Assembly (NCBI GenBank): GCA_009809945.1
Contig: WTPW01000339.1
Coordinates: forward strand, 163,861 to 227,860
Source of the DNA: Gigaspora margarita
Lineage: Eukaryota > Glomeromycota > Glomeromycetes > Diversisporales > Gigasporaceae
Length of the DNA stretch: 64,000 nt
Direction: 5' to 3'
Positions 32,970-41,859 of the stretch are shown piece after piece. Every line of letters begins with the position of its first letter. Position 1 is the first letter of the stretch. The notes under the pieces are model-generated. The model made no database searches. It was given only the letters and a program-made list of their open reading frames with translations, and was not told the origin of the DNA. Position numbers and translations under genes: made by a program.

Positions 32970-33503
32970 ATGAACTACAACAATCCAAAAGATAAAGAAT
33001 TCATAGAAAAATTAGTGCCAGAATATATTGATATACAAGACCAGAAAAGCGGAAGCCAATTTTCAAAAGAATTTACCAAAGAGGAACTTTTAAATAAATT
33101 TAAAGATTTGAGAAATCAATTAATTAAAGAAATTAAAAGAACAGCCCAACAATTCAAAAATAGAACAAAAACAGAACTAACAATTCATAACTGTTTCAAC
33201 AGCCCAAAGTATAAATTCTTATTTGATATAATAACCCACATAGACTATTGGCATTTTAAAGAAATTGAAAAGGACCAATCTAAAGAAAACCTAAACAATC
33301 ACCAACACGGTTATCTATCGTCAATAATACAAACATTAAATTATATAATACCGGAATCAAATCTAGGGGAATACTATTACAACGATTATAGATCAGAAGG
33401 ACAAAGAATTCCAATAGTAGAAGAATTAATAAAAGGAACATATAACAACAAAAAGAAATTCGAAATAGCAAACACCAGATATCAACAAATTAGAGAAAAC
33501 TGA
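32970..33503 (+). CDS. IYNCY-family protein, copy 2
   Basis: 177 residues; motifs EYIDIQDQKSG, ELTIHNCFNSPKYKFLFDII and SNLGEYYYNDYRSEG. It is the most complete member of a family with at least four copies in 32.5-36.4 kb. ATG follows the upstream TGA without a gap. Its own TGA (33501-33503) and another (33516-33518) lie in frame with the next ORF. Function unknown. Confidence 0.5.
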   Translation: MNYNNPKDKEFIEKLVPEYIDIQDQKSGSQFSKEFTKEELLNKFKDLRNQLIKEIKRTAQQFKNRTKTELTIHNCFNSPKYKFLFDIITHIDYWHFKEIEKDQSKENLNNHQHGYLSSIIQTLNYIIPESNLGEYYYNDYRSEGQRIPIVEELIKGTYNNKKKFEIANTRYQQIREN

Positions 33504-33518
33504 GAAAAAGAAAAGTGA

Positions 33519-34151
33519 ATGTTCAGAGCACCACCACCAAATAGAAGAAATATTCAAATCTTAACACCATATGAATCAGCATATTTAAATAGAACCTTAT
33601 TAGCATTAGATGGAGCAAGACAAATACAACAAAACGATCAAGCAACACCTATAATATTTCAAAGTACAGGACTCACCCAAGCAACCCAAGACTATTTATT
33701 AAATCACCATAGAACATTGGTATTAGAAACTTCTGGAAGGATAGAAACAAATACACCAATAATCCAGAAAGCACTAGCAGTAATAGCACGAACAGCATTT
33801 GGAATATATACAGTATACTACGCATATGATCAAATTAATAATAAAAGATTAGGGTTACCAACCGATATACTTAATTTAATGACAGTTAGAAGAACTAAAA
33901 CCTATTTTATCAAAAAGATAATAACGATACTTGAAAATTACAAATTAGAAATAGTAAAAGAACTCCCAACATTAGAGACACCTGGATTAAAAGAATATTA
34001 TAGAAAAACCCTAGTATCAATATCAGTAAATCAAGAAATACTTGAAGAAGAAGTAAAAGAAATTATTATATTATCTATAGAAGGAGAAATTGTTGACAAA
34101 ATAAATAAAACCTTAGAATATATCAATACAACAAAGTGGACCAACTTATAG
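33519..34151 (+). CDS. Unknown 210-residue protein
   Basis: Starts MFRAPPPNRRNIQILTPYES directly after a TGA (TGAATG). Mostly helical with one moderately hydrophobic stretch (KALAVIARTAFGIYTVYYAY, about residues 88-107). No family recognised. If TGA were read through here, it would fuse with the preceding ORF into one protein. Confidence 0.5.
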   Translation: MFRAPPPNRRNIQILTPYESAYLNRTLLALDGARQIQQNDQATPIIFQSTGLTQATQDYLLNHHRTLVLETSGRIETNTPIIQKALAVIARTAFGIYTVYYAYDQINNKRLGLPTDILNLMTVRRTKTYFIKKIITILENYKLEIVKELPTLETPGLKEYYRKTLVSISVNQEILEEEVKEIIILSIEGEIVDKINKTLEYINTTKWTNL

Positions 34152-34381
34152 AAGTAATACCACTCACAAATATTACCATACTGTGGATGAACCATCTCTC
34201 ATTATCAATATTAACTTACGATCAAGTAACAATACGATTTATTATACTAATAGAACATACAATAGTAATAGCTGCAACCTGCTACATAGTAAAATTAATT
34301 AAAGAAGGAATTATTGAAGCATATACGATTAGATTAGAAAAAGACCAGACTAGAAAAATTAATGAACCAAGAAGAACTTAG
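34136..34381 (+). CDS. Small membrane protein (membrane ORF 5)
   Basis: The frame overlaps the previous ORF; the first ATG is at 34187 (MNHLSLSILTYDQVTIRFII). One clear membrane span (VTIRFIILIEHTIVIAATCY IV) is followed by a Lys/Arg-rich tail. The end overlaps the next ATG by 20 bases. No family recognised. Confidence 0.4.
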   Translation: MDQLIEVIPLTNITILWMNHLSLSILTYDQVTIRFIILIEHTIVIAATCYIVKLIKEGIIEAYTIRLEKDQTRKINEPRRT

Positions 34382-34550
34382 GCAATTTAGATTTAATTGG
34401 AGACCAGGAAACAGACCACAAAAAGATAAAAGAAAGTGGTATGATAGAAATAAAGAAATCTTAGAGCAAAGAACACCTGAAGAAATATCAGACGATATTT
34501 GGGAAACAATCAATGACCTCATTGAAAGAATAAACCCACAAATAATTTAA
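34362..34550 (+). CDS. Small basic ORF
   Basis: 62 residues, MNQEELRQFRFNWRPGNRPQ, then a Lys/Arg-rich stretch and an acidic end. The start lies within the previous ORF. No family recognised. Confidence 0.35.
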   Translation: MNQEELRQFRFNWRPGNRPQKDKRKWYDRNKEILEQRTPEEISDDIWETINDLIERINPQII

Positions 34551-35224
34551 GACTCGGAGCAATCATCTTAACCTTAGAAGGAGCTAGAGGAATAGCAAAT
34601 CACTTCCACTCTCGAAATTTAGAACTTGACGAAGAAAGGCCAAAAAGAATACCACCTCATATCATTACTAAAGTAGAAAAAGGAAATCAAGATTTAAGAG
34701 GATGAGCACTCATCAACGAATTTAAAAAGCAAAGAGATATATACAATGAATTCTTAGAGAATACACAGGCACAGTTATCAGGAATAAAGAAAAGAATAAT
34801 ATTAGAAGTACCAGAATTTTGCAAAATAGTAGAAGAAGAATCTGAAAGTGAATCAGAAAACGAAGAAGCTGAAGAAACAGACTTCGAAATAGAAAGCGAA
34901 AGAGAAGACCAAATTGACAGAAGAATAGTATCCTATGGAGATTACGATCACCAATTCACAATCCTACCATGGAACTTTAAAAATCAAATATTACATCACC
35001 TAGAGGCAATTGATAACATTTTATTCTGTAAAGGAGCACGAAATACATCTTTATTCAAAGAAGAAGAACACTACGAATCTTTACATTCAGAAGTAAAAAG
35101 ACTTCAATTAGAAAAAGAAGCTCAAGAAAGGAATCTCCTAAGAATAGAAAAAGTAGAACAAAGATTAAACGAATTAATTGAAAAACCATTTGACCATATA
35201 AAAGAAAGAAGAAACTCTATTTAA
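34526..35224 (+). pseudogene. Helical/acidic protein with one in-frame TGA
   Basis: The frame is open from 34526 to TAA at 35222-35224 except for TGA at 34703-34705 (…QDLRG-stop-ALINEFKKQ). It has no early ATG. Features: an acidic run (EEESESESENEEAEETDFEI), then DHQFTILPWNFKNQILHHLE and a C-terminal coiled coil (EVKRLQLEKEAQERNLLRIE). The terminal TAA touches the next ATG. Confidence 0.4.
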
Positions 35225-35694
35225 ATGAATATAAAAGAAGACTCGCTCATAAAAGAGTTAAAAGAAGAATACTTTACAAGAACTGGGAAAAGAATAGAAG
35301 AATTTGGATATTATACAGGATCCACTGAAAAGAAAGAAAAAGAACCAGAATACCTAGAACACGACAAGTTATATTTTAAATTAGAATATCTAAATAGAAT
35401 AATAATTAACAACCTAGGAGAACACATTCTTAAAAGAAAAGAAACCCCAAATATAAAAGGAGAACTAAACATTTATAACTGCTACGCAGACGACCACTGC
35501 TGGGAAAAATTAAATCTAGCACGAGATATTCATAAGTTAACAGAACAATTGATCAACCATACCCCAGAACTGACATAGGAATAGCAACTGCAAATATTAG
35601 ATACGCAGATTTAATAGAAAGACTTATCTTAAACATCAAAAGAGCTAGAATACTTGAAGATATCACAGACGAGAAAATATACTTAAATGGTTAA
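35225..35694 (+). pseudogene. IYNCY-family protein, copy 3, frameshifted
   Basis: ORF 35225-35578 starts right after TAA. It contains ELNIYNCYADDHCWEKLNLA, the family signature. From about 35550 the sense continues in another frame (RTDIGIATANIRYADLIERL … ILEDITDEKIYLNG) to TAA at 35692-35694, matching the C-terminal half of copy 2. The next ATG (35687) overlaps this end. Confidence 0.4.
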
Positions 35695-35848
35695 AATAGA
35701 TCTAGAAGACATAACCCATTACGATACAATAACACTGATAGCATTTATATTACTGTGTACATTATTAATACTAACACCTGTATTATTAACCTATTGGATA
35801 AAAACAAACCCATATAAAGACCTAAATGAGTTAAAACTCGAGACTTAA
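35687..35848 (+). CDS. Small membrane protein (membrane ORF 6)
   Basis: 53 residues, too short for most ORF filters: MVKIDLEDITHYDTITLIAF followed by ILLCTLLILTPVLLTYW, a single span, then a charged tail NPYKDLNELKLET. The ATG overlaps the end of the previous frame by 8 bases. Confidence 0.45.
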   Translation: MVKIDLEDITHYDTITLIAFILLCTLLILTPVLLTYWIKTNPYKDLNELKLET

Positions 35849-36378
35849 TAGTAACCAATATCCCTATAGACCAAGCATTAGAAGAATCACATTAAAATTA
35901 GAATATATAAAACCAAAAGAATTATTTGAACAATATTATACATTCTATATGAAACCAGAAGACTTAGGAGAAACAAAATACGTCAAAAGAAATAAAAAGA
36001 AAGAAACTATAGAATCTCTTGAAACCTCTCTAAAAGAATTAAAATTAAAACTGGAAGAAGAACTATTTCCATTAGCACTAAGATACAAAGCAAGGAATAA
36101 AGAAACCCTTAGCATTTATAACTGTTATAAAAATAAAGAATACTCTGAGATTAAAAGAGATCATATTGGTACTAAACTATCCCGATAACCTATACCATAC
36201 AGAAGAACAAAACTCAAAAGAAAAACGAGAACGATTGCAAACAGCATATATAAGGAACCTAGAAGAACTTTATGAAAAACAAACAGGAATTTGGATAAAT
36301 GATAAATACTGTATAGTAGAAACCTTTAATGAACTAAAAGAACATCATGAACAATATTGGGAACAACGACCTAATTGA
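35834..36378 (+). pseudogene. IYNCY-family protein, copy 4, frameshifted
   Basis: Open from 35834, first ATG at 35949. Carries ETLSIYNCYKNKEYSEIK, then shifts frame near 36165 into VLNYPDNLYHTEEQNSKEKR … HHEQYWEQRPN, ending at TGA 36376-36378. The second half corresponds to the C-terminal half of copy 2. The next ATG (36347) lies inside this end. Confidence 0.4.
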
Positions 36379-37048
36379 ATACTGGAACAGCCAATTCAAT
36401 AAGGAAACACAAATATCATTCTTGCCAGAATGAAAAATAAGTCAATTAATATTCTTTGTAGAACTAAATAATGAAATATATATCTTATTATCTCAAGAAT
36501 TAACCTAAACAAAGACTTTTATTTGAAACTTAATGGACCCAGAGGAAAAGCAGATTACAACAGAAACGAATGTATGGAAGCATGTGTAATAAGAGAATGT
36601 TTTGAAGAAACAGAGGTTGTATTAAGAAATGAAAAATTATTGAAAATATTTGAACAATCATACTATTCGACCCAAGAATGGAAAGCAGAAAATTGTACAC
36701 AAAAAGAAGCAAGCTATATAGTAACTTTAGCAATATTTATATACCCGTTAGGAGAACTAAAACCTCAACACACTGAACCAGAAACATTAGGACCATGGCA
36801 CATTTATAAAATAGCAGATGTGTTTAAACATCGAAAGGAATTAGTACCAGTACTTGAAGAAAATATAGAATTAATAGCAAAAGAAATAAGAATATACGAG
36901 GAAAAGATTTTAGAACAAGCTATAGGAAATAATGAACAACAAACAATAATATCCTTATTTACGCAAAAGAAAGAAAGGAAACAAAGGAACCAGTCAGAAA
37001 CTAAAAATTTCCTGAAAGACATCGAAATAGAAATACCATGGGAACAAA
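36347..37048 (+). pseudogene. Nudix hydrolase, 5' part, cut by a hAT-like insertion
   Basis: ATG 36347 opens NNDLIEYWNSQFNKETQISF, with TGA at 36431-36433 (Trp fits), then QLIFFVELNNEIYILLSQEL to TAA at 36506. A frame change near 36500 leads to the frame with KDFYLKLNGPRGKADYNRNE and the Nudix box: E16-x7-R24-E25-C-F-E28-E29 in ORF 36523. The box Gly-to-Glu spacing is two residues longer than the classical motif, and the final Gly is Glu. Nudix enzymes hydrolyse nucleoside diphosphates linked to another group. The ORF seems to end at 37068, but its last residues come from the inserted element; the true continuation is at 39991. Confidence 0.65.
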
Positions 37049-39990
37049 TAGTGTTCCTATTGAACTGAACCAAATCAAACTTTACTTAAGTTTGAGTTCA
37101 GTTTGATTTTCAAATCAAACTCGGACTCAAACTTTTTTAAAAATTATGTTTGGTTCGAGTCCGATTTCAAACTAATTTTTTAAGTTCAGTTTGATTTGAA
37201 GTTTGGTCCGAAGTTTGCAAACTTGTTCGGGTTCGATTAGTATTATAGCTGAAAATGTGCACAAGTTAGATTTTACTATGATAACTGTAGTTTGACTTCT
37301 AAACAAAAGTTTTCAGCACGAAATTTTAGGTATATGAGTATACCTAAATATCAAATATAAAATCCTCTTTCAATTCAGTGATTGACATAACCTGTCACAG
37401 ATTTGAGCGTGCTAGAAAATTTAGAAATACTCAGTGTCATGGTTTAATTTGATACCCCAGGATTTTGTGGTGCTGATGTTCGATCAGGATCGGGTGCATC
37501 GATGGCATGATCGGAACTTGCATAATGCATGATTTAATTAAAAAGCTTAATTGTAGATAGTCTAATGCATGTAACAGGATATATTAATATCCAGGTTTAA
37601 TATTGTAATATTTAAAGCAAACATTGAATAATAAATGAGAGGCAGTTCAGTTTAGCTTTGGCTTTAGTAATTTGTCGCCTATACACTAAGTGGTCATTCC
37701 TTTACATTGATTAAAGTATCTAATAGTATTGAATCAGATGCTGGAGTGCCTGAACGATACTCAAGTCGAATAGCCAAGCGAGTGTAGATCAGGACCACGT
37801 AAAAATTTGGATATTATTTATATAAATAATATCCAAATTTTTACATGACCTGGTGTAGATTAATAGTAAAGACCCACGAATACACAGAGGTCTGAGTAAC
37901 TCCATGACACAAGAACCTGGGTAGACGAAAGTCTACTCGCTAATTTCGTTAAAGTATTGGCCTTATACTTTGTGGATAAAGCCATATTTGAAAAAATTCT
38001 ATGATCAAGTGCATTGTAAAGTGAACGTATAGTTCAAGTGATACGAAAAAGGAAAGAACATTGTAAGTAAAAGTTTAGTGTATAAGTGATAACATTAAAC
38101 AAAAATAATGGAAGAACCTACCTGGGCGGTAAACGAAAGAATATGGATGACCATGATCTTTTGGTATTATTGGTCGAAAATATGGTGAAAATAGCGGTTG
38201 AAGTCATGAAAAATTTGAAGATAAAGCAAGCAAAGCGATATCATTATAGCCACGGCTGTGTTACATATGCTGGCATCCAGGGCATTTGGCTCTATGTTGC
38301 CCATCGCAACTATAACCTATGAATAGTAATAGAAAATCCTGATTTTTTTAAAAATCCGCATGGGATCCGCGTGGAATTCGCGGGATCTAGTAGAGTTTCC
38401 GAATTTTTCACGATTAATAAAATATATATATATAAATCATCACTAGGAATGTAATTTCTCATTAAAATCATAATCATTTCTTATAAGCTTACTGCATTTT
38501 ATTACAAATATAATGCTTGTATAGATTTTGCCTACTTTTAAACCATTTTAATCTTATAATTATTAAATTTATCAATTCAGATTTGTCTTAATTTTATCAA
38601 TTTATTTTTAAAATATTATTATATTTAAAAATTAAAATGCCAACAAAACGATAAAATCATATAGCGTATAAAAATTTATAAGTAATCAGGTGCATAACGG
38701 GATATAAATGTGCTACTGTAAATTTATAAGTAATAAGGTTATATACACACAAAATTATAAACGACTCATAAGAAAATAATCGGGCTTATAATTTCTGATC
38801 AAATAGTCACTTTAATACTCAATAATAATCAATAATGGATTCCCACTTTATTAATAATAACAATTTAAAAATTATATTTCAATATACAGTTTGCGCATTA
38901 TCTCTATACGTACAGTACGTACGTATATATGTGGAACGAAAAACGAATCAAAAGTTAATGCGTGCATAATATTTTTATTTACATTAAATTAAAAATCCCG
39001 CGTGAGATCCCATGCAGATCCTGCGCGTTGCCATCACTACCTATGAATATGATAAAACGGAAAGATCAGTATAAACATCGAAAGAAGATTTATATAAGAA
39101 AAAGAAAAAGGATACAAATCCGGACAATGAAGTCCGAGATGTAAGAATCTTTGGCGTGATGAAGGGCCATGGTGTTAATATTGAAAAAGATAAATGTAAA
39201 AGCGTTGATTCATCATCAAAAATCTGAAATAGGTAATGTTGATAGCGTTGAATAAATTGGATAGAAACGAATAAACATAAAGCATTCGTTGATTATCAAG
39301 TAACAGCTTACCATGAGTATGATGAAACTGATGTCAAAAGGAATGAACATAAGTCATTCATCAATTATCAGAAGCTTGTGGGATAGGAGGTACCGATGAA
39401 ATATATATCGCTGGTGATTGTTATCAAAATGAAATCGGTGTTGAAAAAGATGAAAACAAGGTACTTGCCTGGTGCTTGAATATTGATGAAGATGGAAACT
39501 TCGGNGAAAATAGCTCAGATGGTAGAGCTGAAGTTTGTTCTAATGACGGAATTGAAGTTGAAACGAATAAAAAAGAGTTGAAAATNAAGAGAAATGAGTG
39601 AAGGTTAGTGGAACGAATGTGGATGNGAACAATATGAAGAAAGGTGTGGTNGTGATAAACAGTGATGAAAAGGAGTTAAGTAAAAATAATGAAANNAGTG
39701 TGATTATTAGTTCNACAAATNGAGATGAGTTGTCATCNGTTCCTGGTTTAGCNCGACAATGTNGNNCAGCTACTTATTATCAGTATCTCTATCAAACCCG
39801 AACAAGTTTGTGAACTTTCAAACTGAACTCGAACCAAACTATTGGTTATGTTTGAGTCTGGTTTGAGTTCGAAAAATAAAGTTTGGTTCCGGTTTGAGTT
39901 TGAAGATCTGCAAAATTTAGAGTTTGAGTCTGGGTTCGACCGAACTCGAACTCGAACTCTATCGGACTCAAACCGGACATAGGAACACTA
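37049..39990. mobile_element. hAT-like element inserted in the Nudix gene
   Basis: Ends TAGTGTTCCTAT and ATAGGAACACTA are inverted, and the 8-bp duplication GGAACAAA flanks them (37041-37048 and 39991-39998). TAGTG matches the hAT YARNG end rule and 8 bp is the hAT duplication length. Long subterminal stretches of TTTGAGTTCAGTTTGA / TTCGAGTCCGA-type repeats occur in opposite orientation at 37075-37235 and 39790-39970. No hAT transposase is visible, so it is non-autonomous. The interior carries a decayed Sel1-gene fragment and several N bases. Confidence 0.85.
39130..39560 (+). pseudogene. Decayed Sel1-repeat gene fragment captured in the hAT-like element
   Basis: Reading the plus strand gives YDETDVKRNEHKSFINYQKL at about 39310-39385 and GDCYQNEIGVEKDENKVLAW at about 39413-39472. 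Both align with the repeat GYCYENGIGVKKDEHKAFIYY of the Sel1 protein at 50.3-52.8 kb. A further weak copy (EKDKCKSVDSSSK) lies at about 39180-39220. Stops and frame changes show it is dead. Confidence 0.7.
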
Positions 39991-40435
39991 GGAACAAATA
40001 CCGGAAATAACTGATAAAGACTTCCCCGTATTAGAATTAAAATATGATAAACTTTCCTCATTCGAAATACAAACTTTAATTAAATACAAAAGAAAAATAC
40101 AAAGCTTAATACAACCAATCCGAAGAATAGAACAACGAATCCAAAGACTCGAAAAATTATACAAGGGACATAAGTACCTATCAATATTTGATTCGGAAGA
40201 AAGGCAATGGATAGCCTCAAAATTTGGCGAATACCCAACAATAACAGACCTATCAAAAGAAGAAGCTATTGTGCAGAAATTTCGGAACACAAGATTTAAA
40301 TTTGAAATACATACTAATTCTGCTAATGTAGCAATGTACCTCAAAATCCGCCAAGCTGAAGATCAAACAAATATTATTGAAACACAAACTTGGGAGTATT
40401 TCCGCCAAAAAACTCCAAATTTACCATTAATTTAG
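39991..40435 (+). pseudogene. Nudix protein, 3' part
   Basis: From the second duplication copy the frame continues in register with the 5' part: EQIPEITDKDFPVLELKYDK, then helical IQSLIQPIRRIEQRIQRLEK and YPTITDLSKEEAIVQKF, to TAG at 40433-40435. It is fully open for 147 codons. Removing one duplication copy and the element restores a continuous frame, so the insertion is young relative to the gene. Similar RLEK-IYK and LSK motifs occur in the ORF at 20358. Confidence 0.75.
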
Positions 40436-40888
40436 AAATAACCGGTAACGCTAATCCGACCACACTGTGCAATACTATAGCCTGCAGGAGTCTCAAAAAC
40501 GTAAGTTTTGCGACAGGGCGTAGGATTGATTTTCCGGTCACGTGACTTTCCGGCATCAATTGTTTTTGAGAAAAAAAATTAATTTACGTTAGGGGTTGGG
40601 TCCATGCTGAGTGGTTAGAAGGGGCATCATATAACGAGGAAACTTTTTTGTTATGCCGGAAAGATGGTTTGCTAGTCTTGAATTTTCCTTATCGTGTTAC
40701 GTTACACCTGATCCTAAATTTTAATTGGCTATTTACGTCGGAAGATCACGTGAACGGAAAATCGATCCTATGTAAATCGTTAACAAAATTGATTAGAATT
40801 TAGCTATTAATAAATCCGCAATTAATGATCTTAATATAACTTATTACCCTAACTAATGTTTGATTTAATTAATTTGGGCCGCACCCTA
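40436..40888. other. Right non-coding end of the big element with a 250-bp MITE
   Basis: 40521-40770 is an inverted-repeat element (ends TAGGATTGATTTTCCGGTCA and the complement of GAACGGAAAATCGATCCTA) whose core contains GTTAGGGGTTGGGT, a relative of the shared MITE core. 40483-40513 (GCAGGAGTCTCAAAAACGTA) is inverted relative to 13264-13294 at the left. The rest is AT-rich. Confidence 0.55.
40843..40888 (-). repeat. Right terminal inverted repeat of the big element
   Basis: Ends …GGGCCGCACCCTA. The complement matches 10693-10738 at 44 of 46 positions. Confidence 0.9.
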
Positions 40889-40897
40889 ATGTACTGT
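40889..40897. repeat. Target site duplication, right copy (9 bp)
   Basis: ATGTACTGT, identical to 10684-10692. Confidence 0.9.
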
Positions 40898-41130
40898 ATA
40901 TACTGAAATAGAGTGTGAATTCTGTGGCAGAATTTAATAGTAACATAATTTTAATGCAGACTAACTTAATACTGTAGTTAATGTTCAGTAACAGAATTTT
41001 TTTGTGACGATCCAATGCAAACTAACTCAGCATATTCATAATGAGAATTTACAGATTTTAACTAAGATTTTAAGTTTTTTACAAAGCTCCTGTGGCAGTG
41101 CCACGGGTCAGGTGCTAGAATTTTCTCAAA
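40889..41130. repeat. Degenerate tandem satellite, right part
   Basis: Blocks CAGTAACAGAATTTTTTTGT, CCAATGCAAACTAACTCAGC and CATAATGAGAATTTACAG match the satellite units left of the big element, so the array was continuous before the insertion. Confidence 0.55.
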
Positions 41131-41549
41131 TAAGCAACGATGAAGTTTACAATTAGTTAATTTGTAAAAATTTATATATGTAGGCAAAATCTGATTCAGA
41201 ATCAATATGTAGTATCTTTATTTAGAAGTATTATCAATAATAAAGATAAAATTAAAAAAAAATTTTTTATCATGCGGTATCATGCGCTAAAATGCCCATT
41301 TCCCCCATCTCTATGCACGCTTATCAGTCTCGATCTTGTTCTCTTTATGACCTTCCACAAAAAAACATTTGCATTTTGCAATCTTATTGTCCGAATAAAA
41401 TCAATAAAACTTAGATAACTTGAATTTATGTAAAACTTCGTGACTTCATAACGTCTGCTTTTAAAAAAATAAAAATTAAACATCAATAACTAATTACACT
41501 AACAATAACAATAAATATTTCAATTACAGAATTATCCAAAGTATATTAC

Positions 41550-41798
41550 CATTTAATATTACTCGTAAATTATCATCACAACTCCGAAATTCTTCAGGGA
41601 TTACTTTTAGGAACACTGCACGGACAAATCCGGTTACTGGTACCTACATTTATTAAAAAATTAAACAAATGTTTCGTTACTAATCTCAAGGATTATTTCA
41701 TTATGAGGAACAAATACCTGATATGCATTTGAATTAGAGTTTAAATCTTGAACGTAAGAATCTTTGTCCGTAGAAGAAGCGGATAACATGTTTTGCGC
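41550..41798 (-). pseudogene. Telomerase reverse transcriptase (TERT)-like fragment, two exons
   Basis: On the minus strand, exon 41798-41718 (…DKDSYVQDLNSNSNAYQ) follows a TTTTTGCAG acceptor and ends CAG|GTATTTG. The next exon, 41643-41550, starts after AAATGTAG and reads VPVTGFVRAVFLKVIPEEFR, then SCDDNLRVILN. This resembles the TERT RNA-binding-domain motif (human: [20 protein letters not shown]), but the invariant Trp-Gly is Arg-Ser. Further exon-like pieces flank it: ORF 41486-41280 with SRRYEVTKFY, and 41947-41997, 42120-42205 and 42300-42400. They do not all join in phase, and no TERT RT motifs follow. Probably a remnant. I am moderately sure of the family only. Confidence 0.35.
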
Positions 41799-41859
41799 CT
41801 GCAAAAATTAATATAATTATATAAATTATTTGTAACTTTTTATTAACTTTCGTAATTAA

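Larger units (their letters stand above)
10693..40888 (+). mobile_element. 30.2-kb terminal-inverted-repeat element carrying retroelement genes and a Merlin-type transposase
   Basis: The ends are 46-base inverted repeats starting TAGGGTGCGGCCCAAA and differing at two positions. They are bounded by a perfect 9-bp duplication. The coding half lies on the plus strand and includes gag-like, protease, endonuclease IV-like, RT, RNase H, Merlin/IS1595 transposase, zinc-finger, small paralogous and Nudix genes. The only DDE transposase seen in the unit is the one at 28.7-29.7 kb, whose family makes duplications of this size. That is why I assign mobility to it (inference). Subtracting nested insertions (about 11.29-12.87, 12.89-13.20, 13.29-17.30 and 37.05-39.99 kb), the older element would be roughly 21 kb. 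I see no LTRs, no tyrosine recombinase and no family B DNA polymerase, so it is neither a Starship nor a Maverick. Confidence 0.8.

Noticed and set aside
32970-34151. Firm claim that TGA encodes Trp in this element
   Set aside because: TAA and TAG interruptions occur in the same genes and frameshifts are common, so decay or sequence error is the simpler explanation; kept only as a testable finding.
39500-39570. tRNA-like D-arm (TAGCTCAGATGGTAGAGC) inside the hAT-like element
   Set aside because: No T-arm (GTTCGA-type) or acceptor pairing at the right distance; the stretch reads better as part of the decayed Sel1-derived sequence.
10693-40888. Maverick/Polinton or Starship identity for the big element
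   Set aside because: No protein-primed DNA polymerase, packaging ATPase, retroviral-type integrase or DUF3435 tyrosine recombinase seen; a Merlin-type transposase is present instead.
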